Of a stretch of 5,343 bases of DNA, positions 1-5,343 are shown piece by piece. Under the pieces are notes generated by a model that was given only the letters and a program-made list of their open reading frames with translations, made no database searches and was not told the DNA's origin. This stretch comes from Synechococcales cyanobacterium PMM_0036 (GTDB taxonomy: Bacteria > Cyanobacteriota > Cyanobacteriia > Elainellales > Elainellaceae). A program made the translations under genes and the position numbers. Positions within the stretch are counted from its first letter, which is position 1. The number at the start of each line of letters is the position of its first letter. The stretch spans positions 1 through 5,343 of the forward strand of contig CASBQM010000560.1 of assembly GCA_949127645.1 (NCBI GenBank), read 5' to 3'.

Positions 1-1030
1 CGATATAGGCGATCGTATCGCTAGGCTGAATTTGCGTATCTGTCTGCCATTGATAAAAGGCTCTGGAGGGCGGTTGACCCGACGCAGAGTGATAGCTCAA
101 CAGTCGATAGCTTTTCTTGTGCAGCGTCGAGGCGTAAGCCCCCTCAAACCGATAGTCTTTGGGCTGCACCTGCTGCTCGACCACTTGAAGCCGGACACCG
201 CCAATATCGAAGTAGCCCAAAATTCCGGCTTGCAGACCTGCCAGGGCAAACGACGCAGCCGGAAGCTCCGTTGGGTCAAAGGCTACGAAATCTCCGAGCC
301 GCTGTTTGAGCAACTGGTTGAGACTCTGCCGAGAAGAACGCACGATTAGGCGGACATTGAGATTGAGCCGCCGAGCCGCGATCGCCGCCTCAATGTTGAC
401 GCTCTCGTTGTTCGTCACCAGCAAAATAGCGCGACATTGCTCAATGCCAGCCCGTAGCAATACCTCATCATTGCGGCAATCGCCAATGACTGGAGCTTCT
501 GTGAGCAGATTGAGGAAATCATTGACTTCCCACTCGTCTCGCATCCGTTTGTCGATCGCCGTGACGCGAATCTCAAACTCTCGCAGGGCAAAACGCTTGA
601 GGTTGAGGACACAATATTGCCCCAGATCGCCTAGCCCGCAAACGATAAAGCGATCGACCTGAGGATCGGGCAGGCTGGGCGGCGAAGAATAAGATGGCGA
701 TCGCGGAGCGGCGATCGGAGCTAGGGCAGCAGGATTAGATTGCCTGTCCACAGTTTGACTCCAGAGCGGAGTCGGGCTGCCCTCTCGATAGCCAAAAGCC
801 CGCACCGTCTGAACGGATTCTATTTGCAAAACCCGCAAGTTTTCTTCCAAAAAAGCGATCGTCTGGAACGAGTCAACATCAGTCGAAGAGAAAAACCGCA
901 GGTTAAGCAGCTTGCCTTGCCAATCGGCTTTTACCCCTATCTCTGCATTGGCAAGCAATCGAGCTAAGAGGGCGGCGATCGCCTGAGGATCGCCATTTTT
1001 TGCAAGTTCAGCCAGATTTGTGGGGGTCAT
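1..1030 (-). CDS. TrkA-N (RCK-type) NAD-binding protein, probable K+ transport/channel regulator; 3' end outside window
   Basis: The minus-strand frame is open from the ATG at 1030-1028 to the left edge: 343 codons with no stop. Residues 1-90 form a small N-terminal module (LAKNGDPQAIAALLARLL ... ESVQTVRAFG) resembling a domain I recall in several cyanobacterial proteins. A Pro/Ser/Ala-rich linker follows at about 91-125. A TrkA-N Rossmann domain spans about 127-250: strand FIVCGLGDLG with GxGxxG at G132/G134/G137, the ribose-binding acidic residue D160 in VTAIDKR, and the conserved GDCRND at 183-188 ahead of LLRAGI. From about 275 a TrkA-C-like segment may begin. Known for the family: such domains bind NAD(H) or nucleotides and gate or regulate K+ channels and uptake systems. 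No membrane segment is visible in this part, so any pore would lie beyond the window. The start is supported by an in-frame TGA nine codons upstream; no clear Shine-Dalgarno is present. The domain call is strong, the K+ role is inferred, and the full architecture is unknown. Confidence 0.88.
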   Translation of the reverse strand, partial: MTPTNLAELAKNGDPQAIAALLARLLANAEIGVKADWQGKLLNLRFFSSTDVDSFQTIAFLEENLRVLQIESVQTVRAFGYREGSPTPLWSQTVDRQSNPAALAPIAAPRSPSYSSPPSLPDPQVDRFIVCGLGDLGQYCVLNLKRFALREFEIRVTAIDKRMRDEWEVNDFLNLLTEAPVIGDCRNDEVLLRAGIEQCRAILLVTNNESVNIEAAIAARRLNLNVRLIVRSSRQSLNQLLKQRLGDFVAFDPTELPAASFALAGLQAGILGYFDIGGVRLQVVEQQVQPKDYRFEGAYASTLHKKSYRLLSYHSASGQPPSRAFYQWQTDTQIQPSDTIAYI

Positions 1031-1071
1031 GCAGTTCTGCGATCGGCTAATGGCTCAGGAAAAGGCTGTGA

Positions 1072-1137
1072 ACCCTAACCCAACGTTAAGAATTCCACAA
1101 TGATTACCGTATAATCTCCTTAAGGTTGGGTTAGGGT
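1072..1137. repeat. 19-bp inverted repeat (18/19) with TTAGGG-like arms, 28-bp spacer
   Basis: The left arm at 1072-1090 reads ACCCTAACCCAACGTTAAG. The right arm at 1119-1137 reads CTTAAGGTTGGGTTAGGGT, whose reverse complement matches the left arm at 18 of 19 positions. The spacer at 1091-1118 holds the -10 box of a rightward promoter; the left arm overlaps its -35 and the right arm covers the expected transcription start. The outer edge is sharp, since pairing stops at once beyond 1072 and 1137, and I see no target-site duplication. It could be a paired operator for the divergent genes, a cruciform or hairpin element, or a relic of a small dispersed repeat. The structure is seen directly; the function is inferred. 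Confidence 0.85.
1086..1115 (+). promoter_or_regulatory. Predicted sigma70-type promoter for the glycosyltransferase gene
   Basis: A perfect -10 hexamer TATAAT lies at 1110-1115, with a 4/6 -35 match TTAAGA at 1086-1091 and an 18-bp spacer. Transcription would start near 1122 and leave a leader of about 145 nt before the ATG at 1267. The promoter sits inside the inverted repeat, which suggests control by a protein binding the two arms. There is no TG extension of the -10. Prediction is from pattern only. Confidence 0.5.
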
Positions 1138-1164
1138 AGCAAGCTCAAGTCATAGAAGTTATCC

Positions 1165-1185
1165 TGTAAAGAATGTGTAAAGAAT
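1165..1185. promoter_or_regulatory. Direct repeat TGTAAAGAAT x2, 11-bp period, possible regulator site
   Basis: Two exact copies of TGTAAAGAAT lie at 1165-1174 and 1176-1185, separated by one base, so the period is about one helical turn. On the other strand they read ATTCTTTACA twice. Tandem TTTACA-like half-sites recall OmpR/PhoB-type response-regulator boxes, including the cyanobacterial RpaB HLR1 element, but the HLR1 period is 10 rather than 11 and the flanking bases do not fit well. The site lies between the predicted promoter and the glycosyltransferase start. The repeat is certain; a binding role is a guess. Confidence 0.4.
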
Positions 1186-1255
1186 ACGTGAAGCAGAGGG
1201 CATCCTTCCTGTCTCAGGACTTTGTGTACTGACTGAGAGCGTATTACTGTCTCTT

Positions 1256-1259
1256 GGAG
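1256..1259 (+). promoter_or_regulatory. Shine-Dalgarno site for the glycosyltransferase gene
   Basis: GGAG is placed seven bases before the ATG at 1267, separated by T and a run of six C. This spacing supports ATG 1267 as the start. Confidence 0.7.
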
Positions 1260-1266
1260 TCCCCCC

Positions 1267-3786
1267 ATGTCGGACAATTCATCTATACGCTTATCTCTGC
1301 GGATTTTATATGCGGCTGGCCCTGGCAATGTGATTGGAACCTATGACTACTGGGTGAAAGGACAGGATGACCCCTCACAAGTCTCTGTTACTTACTCTAG
1401 TCAGTTCTATGATGTTTGCCAAAAATTAAAGGCAAAAGCTTATGTAATTTCGTCTTTTGGTGAGCGATCGCGCTGGCAAAATGAACAGTTTATTTTAGAA
1501 AACCGCCCTAATTTTCTACAAAACACCTCTGGAATCTTATACCACCTAGGTCAAGTCGCATACGGGCTACGACTGATTATTTCAGCGATCGGCTTTCGGG
1601 CAAATGTTGCCATTATAGATACGGGTTCAACCCATTGGTTTATGCTGTCTGTCTTAAGTTGGCTAGGCATTCAAGTGATTCCTAGTCTGCACTGCACCCT
1701 ATGGCGAAAGTATGAACCTCAGCGACGGATCGAGCGTCAAATATTGCAGCTTAGCCGCAGATTTTTTGCCAAAGACTGCGCTGCAATTTTAGCCGTTTCG
1801 CAAAATATTAAGGGGCAAGTCGCGCAGATCACGCAGGGAAACCCTCGACCTGTCGTAGAATTCTTACCGGCATATCGTTCGACTGAGTTTGCTAACGTGA
1901 CAGAACCCAATTTAGAGCGATCGCCCTTCCGAGTTTTGTTTGCAGGTCGGATTGAGCGCAACAAAGGGGTTTTTGACCTTCTAGCGATTGCTCAACGCTT
2001 TGCGGCTCAGGGACGGCAAGACATCATTTTTGAAATCTGCGGCAGTGGATCGGCTCTAGACGATTTGCGCATAGCGGTAGCTCAGGCAGATCTACGAGAC
2101 ACCGTAATTTGCTACGGCTATTGCCAAAAAGCTGAAATGCGGCAGCGCTTGAGCCAATCTCATGTGGTGATTGTGCCGACCCGCACTGAATTTGTGGAAG
2201 GCTTTAATCAGGTTGTTGCCGAAGGAATTTTGGCAGGTCGTCCGGTCGTTACTTCGTCCGTATGTCCGGCATTAGATTATGTGCAGACGGCGGTGGTGGA
2301 AGTGCCGCCCAACGATGTCAAAGCCTATGGTGACGCGCTATTGCAGCTCTGCGACGATCGCAATTTCTATGAGCAAAAACGTCGTAACTGCCTTAGCCTT
2401 CAGGCGCAGTTTTATGACCCGGCTCGAAGTTGGAATGCGGCATTAGAATCTATTTTGACGGAGCGGCGATCGGGCAGTTTGGGAAATTCGAGCAATACCG
2501 CGTCTTTTCTACAGTTTGTCCCAAAGCGGCTAGATCCCCCAAAGCGGCTGGTTATCGTCCAATATGCCGGAGATTATCGCCAGACGGTGCAAAACTTCCA
2601 GAGGGGTAGAGAGGAAACCTATTACGCTCAGCAATATTCTGTCAATTCTGTTGCAGATTTAGTCAACCAGACTGATGCGGTTGCCGTCATTTGCTGCCTG
2701 ACTACAGAGGTCTATGACGAGGTGCTGCCGAACGGCGTACGAGCGATCGGGGCAGGGCTTCAGGCATCAGGGCATCGAGCCGTCAAACCCCAGACATTGA
2801 TTAGCCTCCTCGAAAAGCTGAACCCTACTCATCTAATTGTGCGGATGCCGGTAGCCGAAATTTTTGCCTGGGCAATCAAACATAAAGTGAAGACCATGGC
2901 GCTCTTTGCCTCTTCGATCGTCTCTACCCATTGGAAAACCCGGCTGAAAAATTACTGGCTCATCCGATCGCTCAATCACTCCCAGATTGAGTGGGTGGGC
3001 AGCTATGGTATGGCTTCAGCGCAAAAGCTAAAGCATTTAGGCGTACAGCCGCAGAAGATTGTTCCTTGGGATTTTCTCCTAGAGCTAACCCCTGGCGCTC
3101 TGCCGCCAAAATCCCTGCGATCGCCGTCAGATTGCTGGAAGCTAATTTATGTCGGCACGCTGATGGAGGAAAAAGGGGTAGGAGATTTGCTCAAGGCGAT
3201 CGCTCATCTCAGAGCAGCTCAGATTCCGGTACAGTTGCAGATTGCGGGAGAAGACGAGACGGGAGAATTTGCCCGTCAGGCAGATCGGCTTAATATTGCC
3301 GATGCCGTTGAATTTTTGGGCATGATTTCCACTCAGAGGGTAGAGCCGCTGATGCGAGAGGTCGATCTAGTGGTGGTGCCCAGTCGCCACGTCTACCCAG
3401 AAGGCTTTCCGCTGACGCTCCACCATGCACTGCGATCGCGCACTCCCATCGTGGCTTCAGATCATTCGATGTTTACCCATAATCTCCAGTCTGAAGTCAA
3501 TGCCCTGCTGTTTCCCTCAGGTAATGCGATCGCCATGGCGAGGTGTATTGCCAAGCTTCTAGCAGATGCAGCTCTGTATGAGCAAATTTCTGCGGCTTCC
3601 TACGAAACCTGGCGACAGCTCAGATTGCCTGTGAAGTGGGCAGATATGCTGGAGCGATGGATCAGCGAAACTCCCGAAGATCGGCAGTGGCTCCTCAGCC
3701 ATAGCCTTGACCCCGGTTTCACAACTAATTTGAACGGCAGATCAGGTTTGAAGAGCGGATGCGATCGCCGATCCCAAATTGCTTAA
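1267..3786 (+). CDS. Double glycosyltransferase: two GT-B/GT4-like halves in one 839-aa protein
   Basis: GT4 enzymes move a sugar from a nucleotide donor to a glycan or lipid acceptor, often in exopolysaccharide or cell-envelope synthesis; donor and acceptor here are unknown. Half A (about 1-400) opens with LRILYAAGPGNVIGTYDYWV, a glycine-rich N-lobe start. Its C-lobe has AGRIERNKG (R228, K233, expected to contact donor phosphates) and an intact EX7E, E311 to E319. A linker lies at about 401-425. Half B (about 426-800) has YVGTLMEEKG at 628-637, with T631 where half A has Arg and K636 kept, then PEGFPLTLHHAL, with E712 but H720 in place of the second Glu. The halves differ in sequence, so they look like two subfamilies fused rather than a duplication. 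No signal peptide or clear membrane span is visible. Single GT4 enzymes are usually about 350-420 aa, so 839 aa fits two units. The tail after about 803 looks poorly conserved and carries a HIP1 site. The start is supported by GGAG at 1256. Half B may be inactive or have shifted chemistry. Confidence 0.9.
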   Translation: MSDNSSIRLSLRILYAAGPGNVIGTYDYWVKGQDDPSQVSVTYSSQFYDVCQKLKAKAYVISSFGERSRWQNEQFILENRPNFLQNTSGILYHLGQVAYGLRLIISAIGFRANVAIIDTGSTHWFMLSVLSWLGIQVIPSLHCTLWRKYEPQRRIERQILQLSRRFFAKDCAAILAVSQNIKGQVAQITQGNPRPVVEFLPAYRSTEFANVTEPNLERSPFRVLFAGRIERNKGVFDLLAIAQRFAAQGRQDIIFEICGSGSALDDLRIAVAQADLRDTVICYGYCQKAEMRQRLSQSHVVIVPTRTEFVEGFNQVVAEGILAGRPVVTSSVCPALDYVQTAVVEVPPNDVKAYGDALLQLCDDRNFYEQKRRNCLSLQAQFYDPARSWNAALESILTERRSGSLGNSSNTASFLQFVPKRLDPPKRLVIVQYAGDYRQTVQNFQRGREETYYAQQYSVNSVADLVNQTDAVAVICCLTTEVYDEVLPNGVRAIGAGLQASGHRAVKPQTLISLLEKLNPTHLIVRMPVAEIFAWAIKHKVKTMALFASSIVSTHWKTRLKNYWLIRSLNHSQIEWVGSYGMASAQKLKHLGVQPQKIVPWDFLLELTPGALPPKSLRSPSDCWKLIYVGTLMEEKGVGDLLKAIAHLRAAQIPVQLQIAGEDETGEFARQADRLNIADAVEFLGMISTQRVEPLMREVDLVVVPSRHVYPEGFPLTLHHALRSRTPIVASDHSMFTHNLQSEVNALLFPSGNAIAMARCIAKLLADAALYEQISAASYETWRQLRLPVKWADMLERWISETPEDRQWLLSHSLDPGFTTNLNGRSGLKSGCDRRSQIA

Positions 3787-3806
3787 CTCACGCCTTCAGC
3801 TACTTA

Positions 3807-3882
3807 TGATCAAAATAATTGCAGATGATCAAAGCGATCGCACATGATCAAAACGATTGCACATGATCAAAACGATTGCAGA
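3807..3882. repeat. Four head-to-tail 19-bp direct repeats (iteron-like)
   Basis: Four units at 3807-3825, 3826-3844, 3845-3863 and 3864-3882 have no gaps. The consensus is TGATCAAAACGATTGCACA. Units 3 and 4 differ only at the next-to-last base. Unit 1 has ATAATTGC in place of ACGATTGC, and unit 2 has GCGATCGC. Every unit starts with the palindrome TGATCA. The array begins 20 bp after the glycosyltransferase stop codon. It resembles a minisatellite or a multi-site binding array; no replication gene is nearby to suggest a true iteron origin. Confidence 0.92.
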
Positions 3883-4002
3883 CAAGATGATGTGTAGGAT
3901 ACTGCATCTTCCTAAGCAAGTGTCACAGAATTTGGTAGAGAGTTCTGTAGAGAGAAGCGATCGCGCCAAGAATCCGCGTCAGAGCTTTTAGACCCGCCAT
4001 GG

Positions 4003-4029
4003 GTGCATTGATATACCGTGCCAATGCAC
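4003..4029. repeat. Short inverted repeat GTGCATTG / CAATGCAC
   Basis: The arms at 4003-4010 and 4022-4029 are perfect 8-bp complements around an 11-bp loop, at the left edge of the 13-bp array. It could form a small hairpin if transcribed into the pgi leader. No T run follows, so a terminator role is unlikely. Confidence 0.6.
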
Positions 4030-4085
4030 TGTACCAATGCACTGTACCAATACATCGTGTCGATGCACAGTATCGATACACTGTT
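4008..4085. repeat. Degenerate 13-bp tandem array, about six units, upstream of pgi
   Basis: Two identical units CCAATGCACTGTA (4021-4033, 4034-4046) are followed by three diverged ones: CCAATACATCGTG (4047-4059), TCGATGCACAGTA (4060-4072) and TCGATACACTGTT (4073-4085). The preceding 13 bp, TTGATATACCGTG (4008-4020), look like a more decayed copy. The array ends 29 bp before the pgi ATG, so it would lie in the promoter or leader. The unit length is not a multiple of three, which argues against a coding repeat. Confidence 0.82.
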
Positions 4086-4114
4086 TAGTGAGAAACTCGA
4101 TAGGTAAAGACCAT

Positions 4115-5343
4115 ATGGATGCCTCAATGCTTTGGCAACGCTATCAGGACTGGCTTTATTGTCATCCAGGACTGGGGCTATACCTGGACATCAGTCGAAT
4201 GCGGTTTGATGATGCTTTTGTGGAGACCCTGAAGCCTAAATTTGACAAAGCCTTCAAGGATATTGAGGCACTAGAGAGAGGGGCGATCGCCAATCCTGAC
4301 GAGAATCGCATGGTGGGTCACTATTGGTTACGCAACGCCAATTTAGCCCCCACTCCAGAGCTAAAGCAGGATATTGTGGAAACGCTCGATCGCATTCGGA
4401 CCTTCACTACCAAGGTTCACAGCGGCGAAATCCATCCGCCTAACGCCGTTAAGTTTACGGATGTTCTGTCGGTAGGCATTGGCGGCTCGGCACTAGGACC
4501 CGAATTTGTTGCCGATGCATTGGCTCCAGCGCAACCGCCCATGACGATTCACTTTTTGGACAATACCGACCCCACGGGCATAGATCGGATCTTTGCCAAG
4601 CTCAAGGATCGTCTGGCTTCTACGCTGGTAGTCATCACATCCAAGTCAGGCGGCACGCCCGAAACCCGCAACGGGATGTTAGAGGTCAAGCATTTTTATG
4701 AGCAGAATGGGCTAAGCTTTGCCCAACACGCGATCGCCGTTACGGGCATCGGCAGCAGTTTTGAGAAGCTGGCTCAATCAGACGGCTGGCTCGGCACTTT
4801 CCCTATGCATGACTGGGTAGGCGGACGCACCTCCGAGCTTTCGGCAGTCGGTCTTTTGCCCGCAGCGCTTCAGGGCATTGATATTGATGCCATGCTAGCA
4901 GGCGCTAAAGAAATGGATGATGTCACTCGGACATCTGACCTAAAGAGCAATCCGGCGGCGCTGATGGCGCTGGGCTGGTATTACTCAGGCAACGGCAAGG
5001 GCGAAAAAGATATGGTGGTGCTGCCCTACAAAGACAGCTTGCTACTGTTCTCTCGCTATCTACAACAGCTCGTAATGGAGTCTTTGGGAAAAGAGAACGA
5101 CTTGGACGGCAACCCCGTCTATCAGGGCATCGCTGTCTATGGCAATAAAGGCTCGACCGACCAGCACGCCTATGTGCAGCAGTTGCGGGAAGGCGTACCT
5201 AATTTCTTTGTCACCTTTATCGAGGTGCTAGAAGACCGACTAGGGGAATCGATTGAAGTCGAGCCAGGAGCAACCTCCGGCGATTTCTTGTCGGGTCTAT
5301 TGCAGGGCACAAGACAAGCGCTCTACGAAAACCACCGCGACTC
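4115..5343 (+). CDS. pgi: Glucose-6-phosphate isomerase, cyanobacterial/plastid type; 3' end outside window
   Basis: The enzyme interconverts glucose-6-phosphate and fructose-6-phosphate in the cytoplasm, linking glycolysis, the Calvin/pentose phosphate cycles and glycogen or sugar-nucleotide supply. The frame is open from ATG 4115 to the right edge: 409 complete codons of an expected length near 530. The N-terminus MDASMLWQRYQDWLYCHPGL fits cyanobacterial Pgi. The first sugar-isomerase (SIS) fold has GIGGSALGPE at 121-130 and the phosphate-binding TSKSGGTPET at 175-184. The signature DWVGGRTSELSAVG is at 233-246, with G237/R238. QQLVMESLGK around 317-326 holds the likely catalytic Glu (E322), and GSTDQHAYVQQ contains the conserved His (H351). 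All expected active-site segments up to the cut are present, so it should be functional. An ATG at codon 5 (4127) is an alternative start, but the longer start is preferred because its N-terminus fits the family. The Shine-Dalgarno is weak: AGG at 4102-4104, ten bases upstream. It is probably a separate transcription unit behind the repeat-rich spacer. Confidence 0.96.
   Translation, partial: MDASMLWQRYQDWLYCHPGLGLYLDISRMRFDDAFVETLKPKFDKAFKDIEALERGAIANPDENRMVGHYWLRNANLAPTPELKQDIVETLDRIRTFTTKVHSGEIHPPNAVKFTDVLSVGIGGSALGPEFVADALAPAQPPMTIHFLDNTDPTGIDRIFAKLKDRLASTLVVITSKSGGTPETRNGMLEVKHFYEQNGLSFAQHAIAVTGIGSSFEKLAQSDGWLGTFPMHDWVGGRTSELSAVGLLPAALQGIDIDAMLAGAKEMDDVTRTSDLKSNPAALMALGWYYSGNGKGEKDMVVLPYKDSLLLFSRYLQQLVMESLGKENDLDGNPVYQGIAVYGNKGSTDQHAYVQQLREGVPNFFVTFIEVLEDRLGESIEVEPGATSGDFLSGLLQGTRQALYENHRD

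Larger units (their letters stand above)
3787..4114. other. Repeat-rich intergenic spacer between the glycosyltransferase gene and pgi
   Basis: This 328-bp stretch has no convincing gene. It contains the 19-bp array (3807-3882), a less structured middle and the 13-bp array (4008-4085). In the middle, GTAGAGAG occurs twice (3935-3942 and 3947-3954) and a HIP1 site lies at 3957-3964. I found no GC-rich stem followed by a T run that would be a clear terminator for the upstream gene. I also found no convincing promoter for pgi: TTGATA at 4008-4013 is a fair -35 match but has no good -10 at the right distance. Confidence 0.7.
378..4737. repeat. Dispersed HIP1 octamers (GCGATCGC), about 14 copies
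   Basis: Copies start at 378, 697, 975, 1464, 1917, 3117, 3196, 3432, 3526, 3761, 3834, 3957, 4283 and 4730. They occur in all three genes and in the spacer, at about one per 380 bp, against about one per 65 kb by chance at balanced base composition. HIP1 enrichment is an established marker of many cyanobacterial genomes and is the main support for the host assignment. Confidence 0.9.

Noticed and set aside
306..662. Plus-strand open frame of 118 codons opposite the TrkA-N gene
   Set aside because: It is the antisense shadow of a clearly recognisable Rossmann-domain gene, Arg/Ser-rich and without any family pattern.
1212..1238. TCTCAG ... CTGAGA inverted repeat in the glycosyltransferase leader as a riboswitch or attenuator stem
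   Set aside because: The stem is only 6 bp around a 15-base loop, with no alternative stem or T run. It is expected by chance.
2991..3293. Plus-strand open frame of 100 codons in another frame inside the glycosyltransferase gene
   Set aside because: The main frame here carries conserved GT4 motifs (YVGTLMEEKG); this one has none.
3807..4085. CRISPR array
   Set aside because: The repeats are 19 and 13 bp, directly abutting with no unique spacers, and no cas gene is present.
3999..4107. Two tiny plus-strand frames just before pgi (29 aa at 3999-4088 and 27 aa at 4024-4107), possible leader peptides
   Set aside because: Neither has a Shine-Dalgarno, and both are made of the tandem repeat. They look like chance frames.
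3912..4127. Minus-strand open frame of 71 codons across the spacer and the start of pgi
   Set aside because: Its sequence is largely the 13-bp repeats read in shifting frame, it overlaps the pgi start, and it resembles no protein I know.
4808..4855. GGRTSE in the Pgi signature instead of the GGRFS/GGRYS of many isomerases, as a possible active-site change
   Set aside because: As I recall, the Thr form is normal in cyanobacterial and plastid phosphoglucose isomerases, so it is not unusual here.

Overview
The window looks like ordinary chromosomal DNA of a cyanobacterium. The octamer GCGATCGC (HIP1), typical of many cyanobacterial genomes, occurs about 14 times in 5.3 kb. The right-hand gene encodes a phosphoglucose isomerase of the cyanobacterial/plastid type, and the left-hand protein carries an N-terminal module of a kind I associate with cyanobacterial proteins. 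A filamentous Leptolyngbya/Oscillatoria-like host is a reasonable guess, but it is not proven from sequence.

Layout, left to right. (1) Positions 1-1030, minus strand: a 5'-complete gene running off the left edge. It encodes a TrkA-N/RCK-type NAD-binding protein, probably part of a K+ transport or channel system. (2) Positions 1031-1266: a divergent intergenic region. It holds a near-perfect 19-bp inverted repeat with telomere-like TTAGGG/CCCTAA sequence in its arms, bracketing a good sigma70-type promoter that points right. A 10-bp direct repeat with an 11-bp period follows downstream. (3) Positions 1267-3786, plus strand: one 839-aa protein made of two different GT-B (GT4-like) glycosyltransferase halves joined by a short linker. 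The first half has the usual donor-site residues and the second lacks two of them. (4) Positions 3787-4114: 328 bp without a convincing gene, holding two unrelated short tandem arrays, 4 x 19 bp and about 6 x 13 bp. (5) Positions 4115-5343, plus strand: pgi, glucose-6-phosphate isomerase, cut by the right edge.

The genes do not form an obvious operon. The left gene is divergent from the glycosyltransferase gene, and the glycosyltransferase and pgi genes are separated by a repeat-rich spacer. A sugar-metabolism link is possible, because Pgi sets the glucose-6-P/fructose-6-P balance that feeds sugar-nucleotide donors, but that is inference only. I see no new defence system, mobile element or RNA gene. 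The points most worth a second look are the palindrome-bracketed promoter, the asymmetric double glycosyltransferase and the two repeat arrays.
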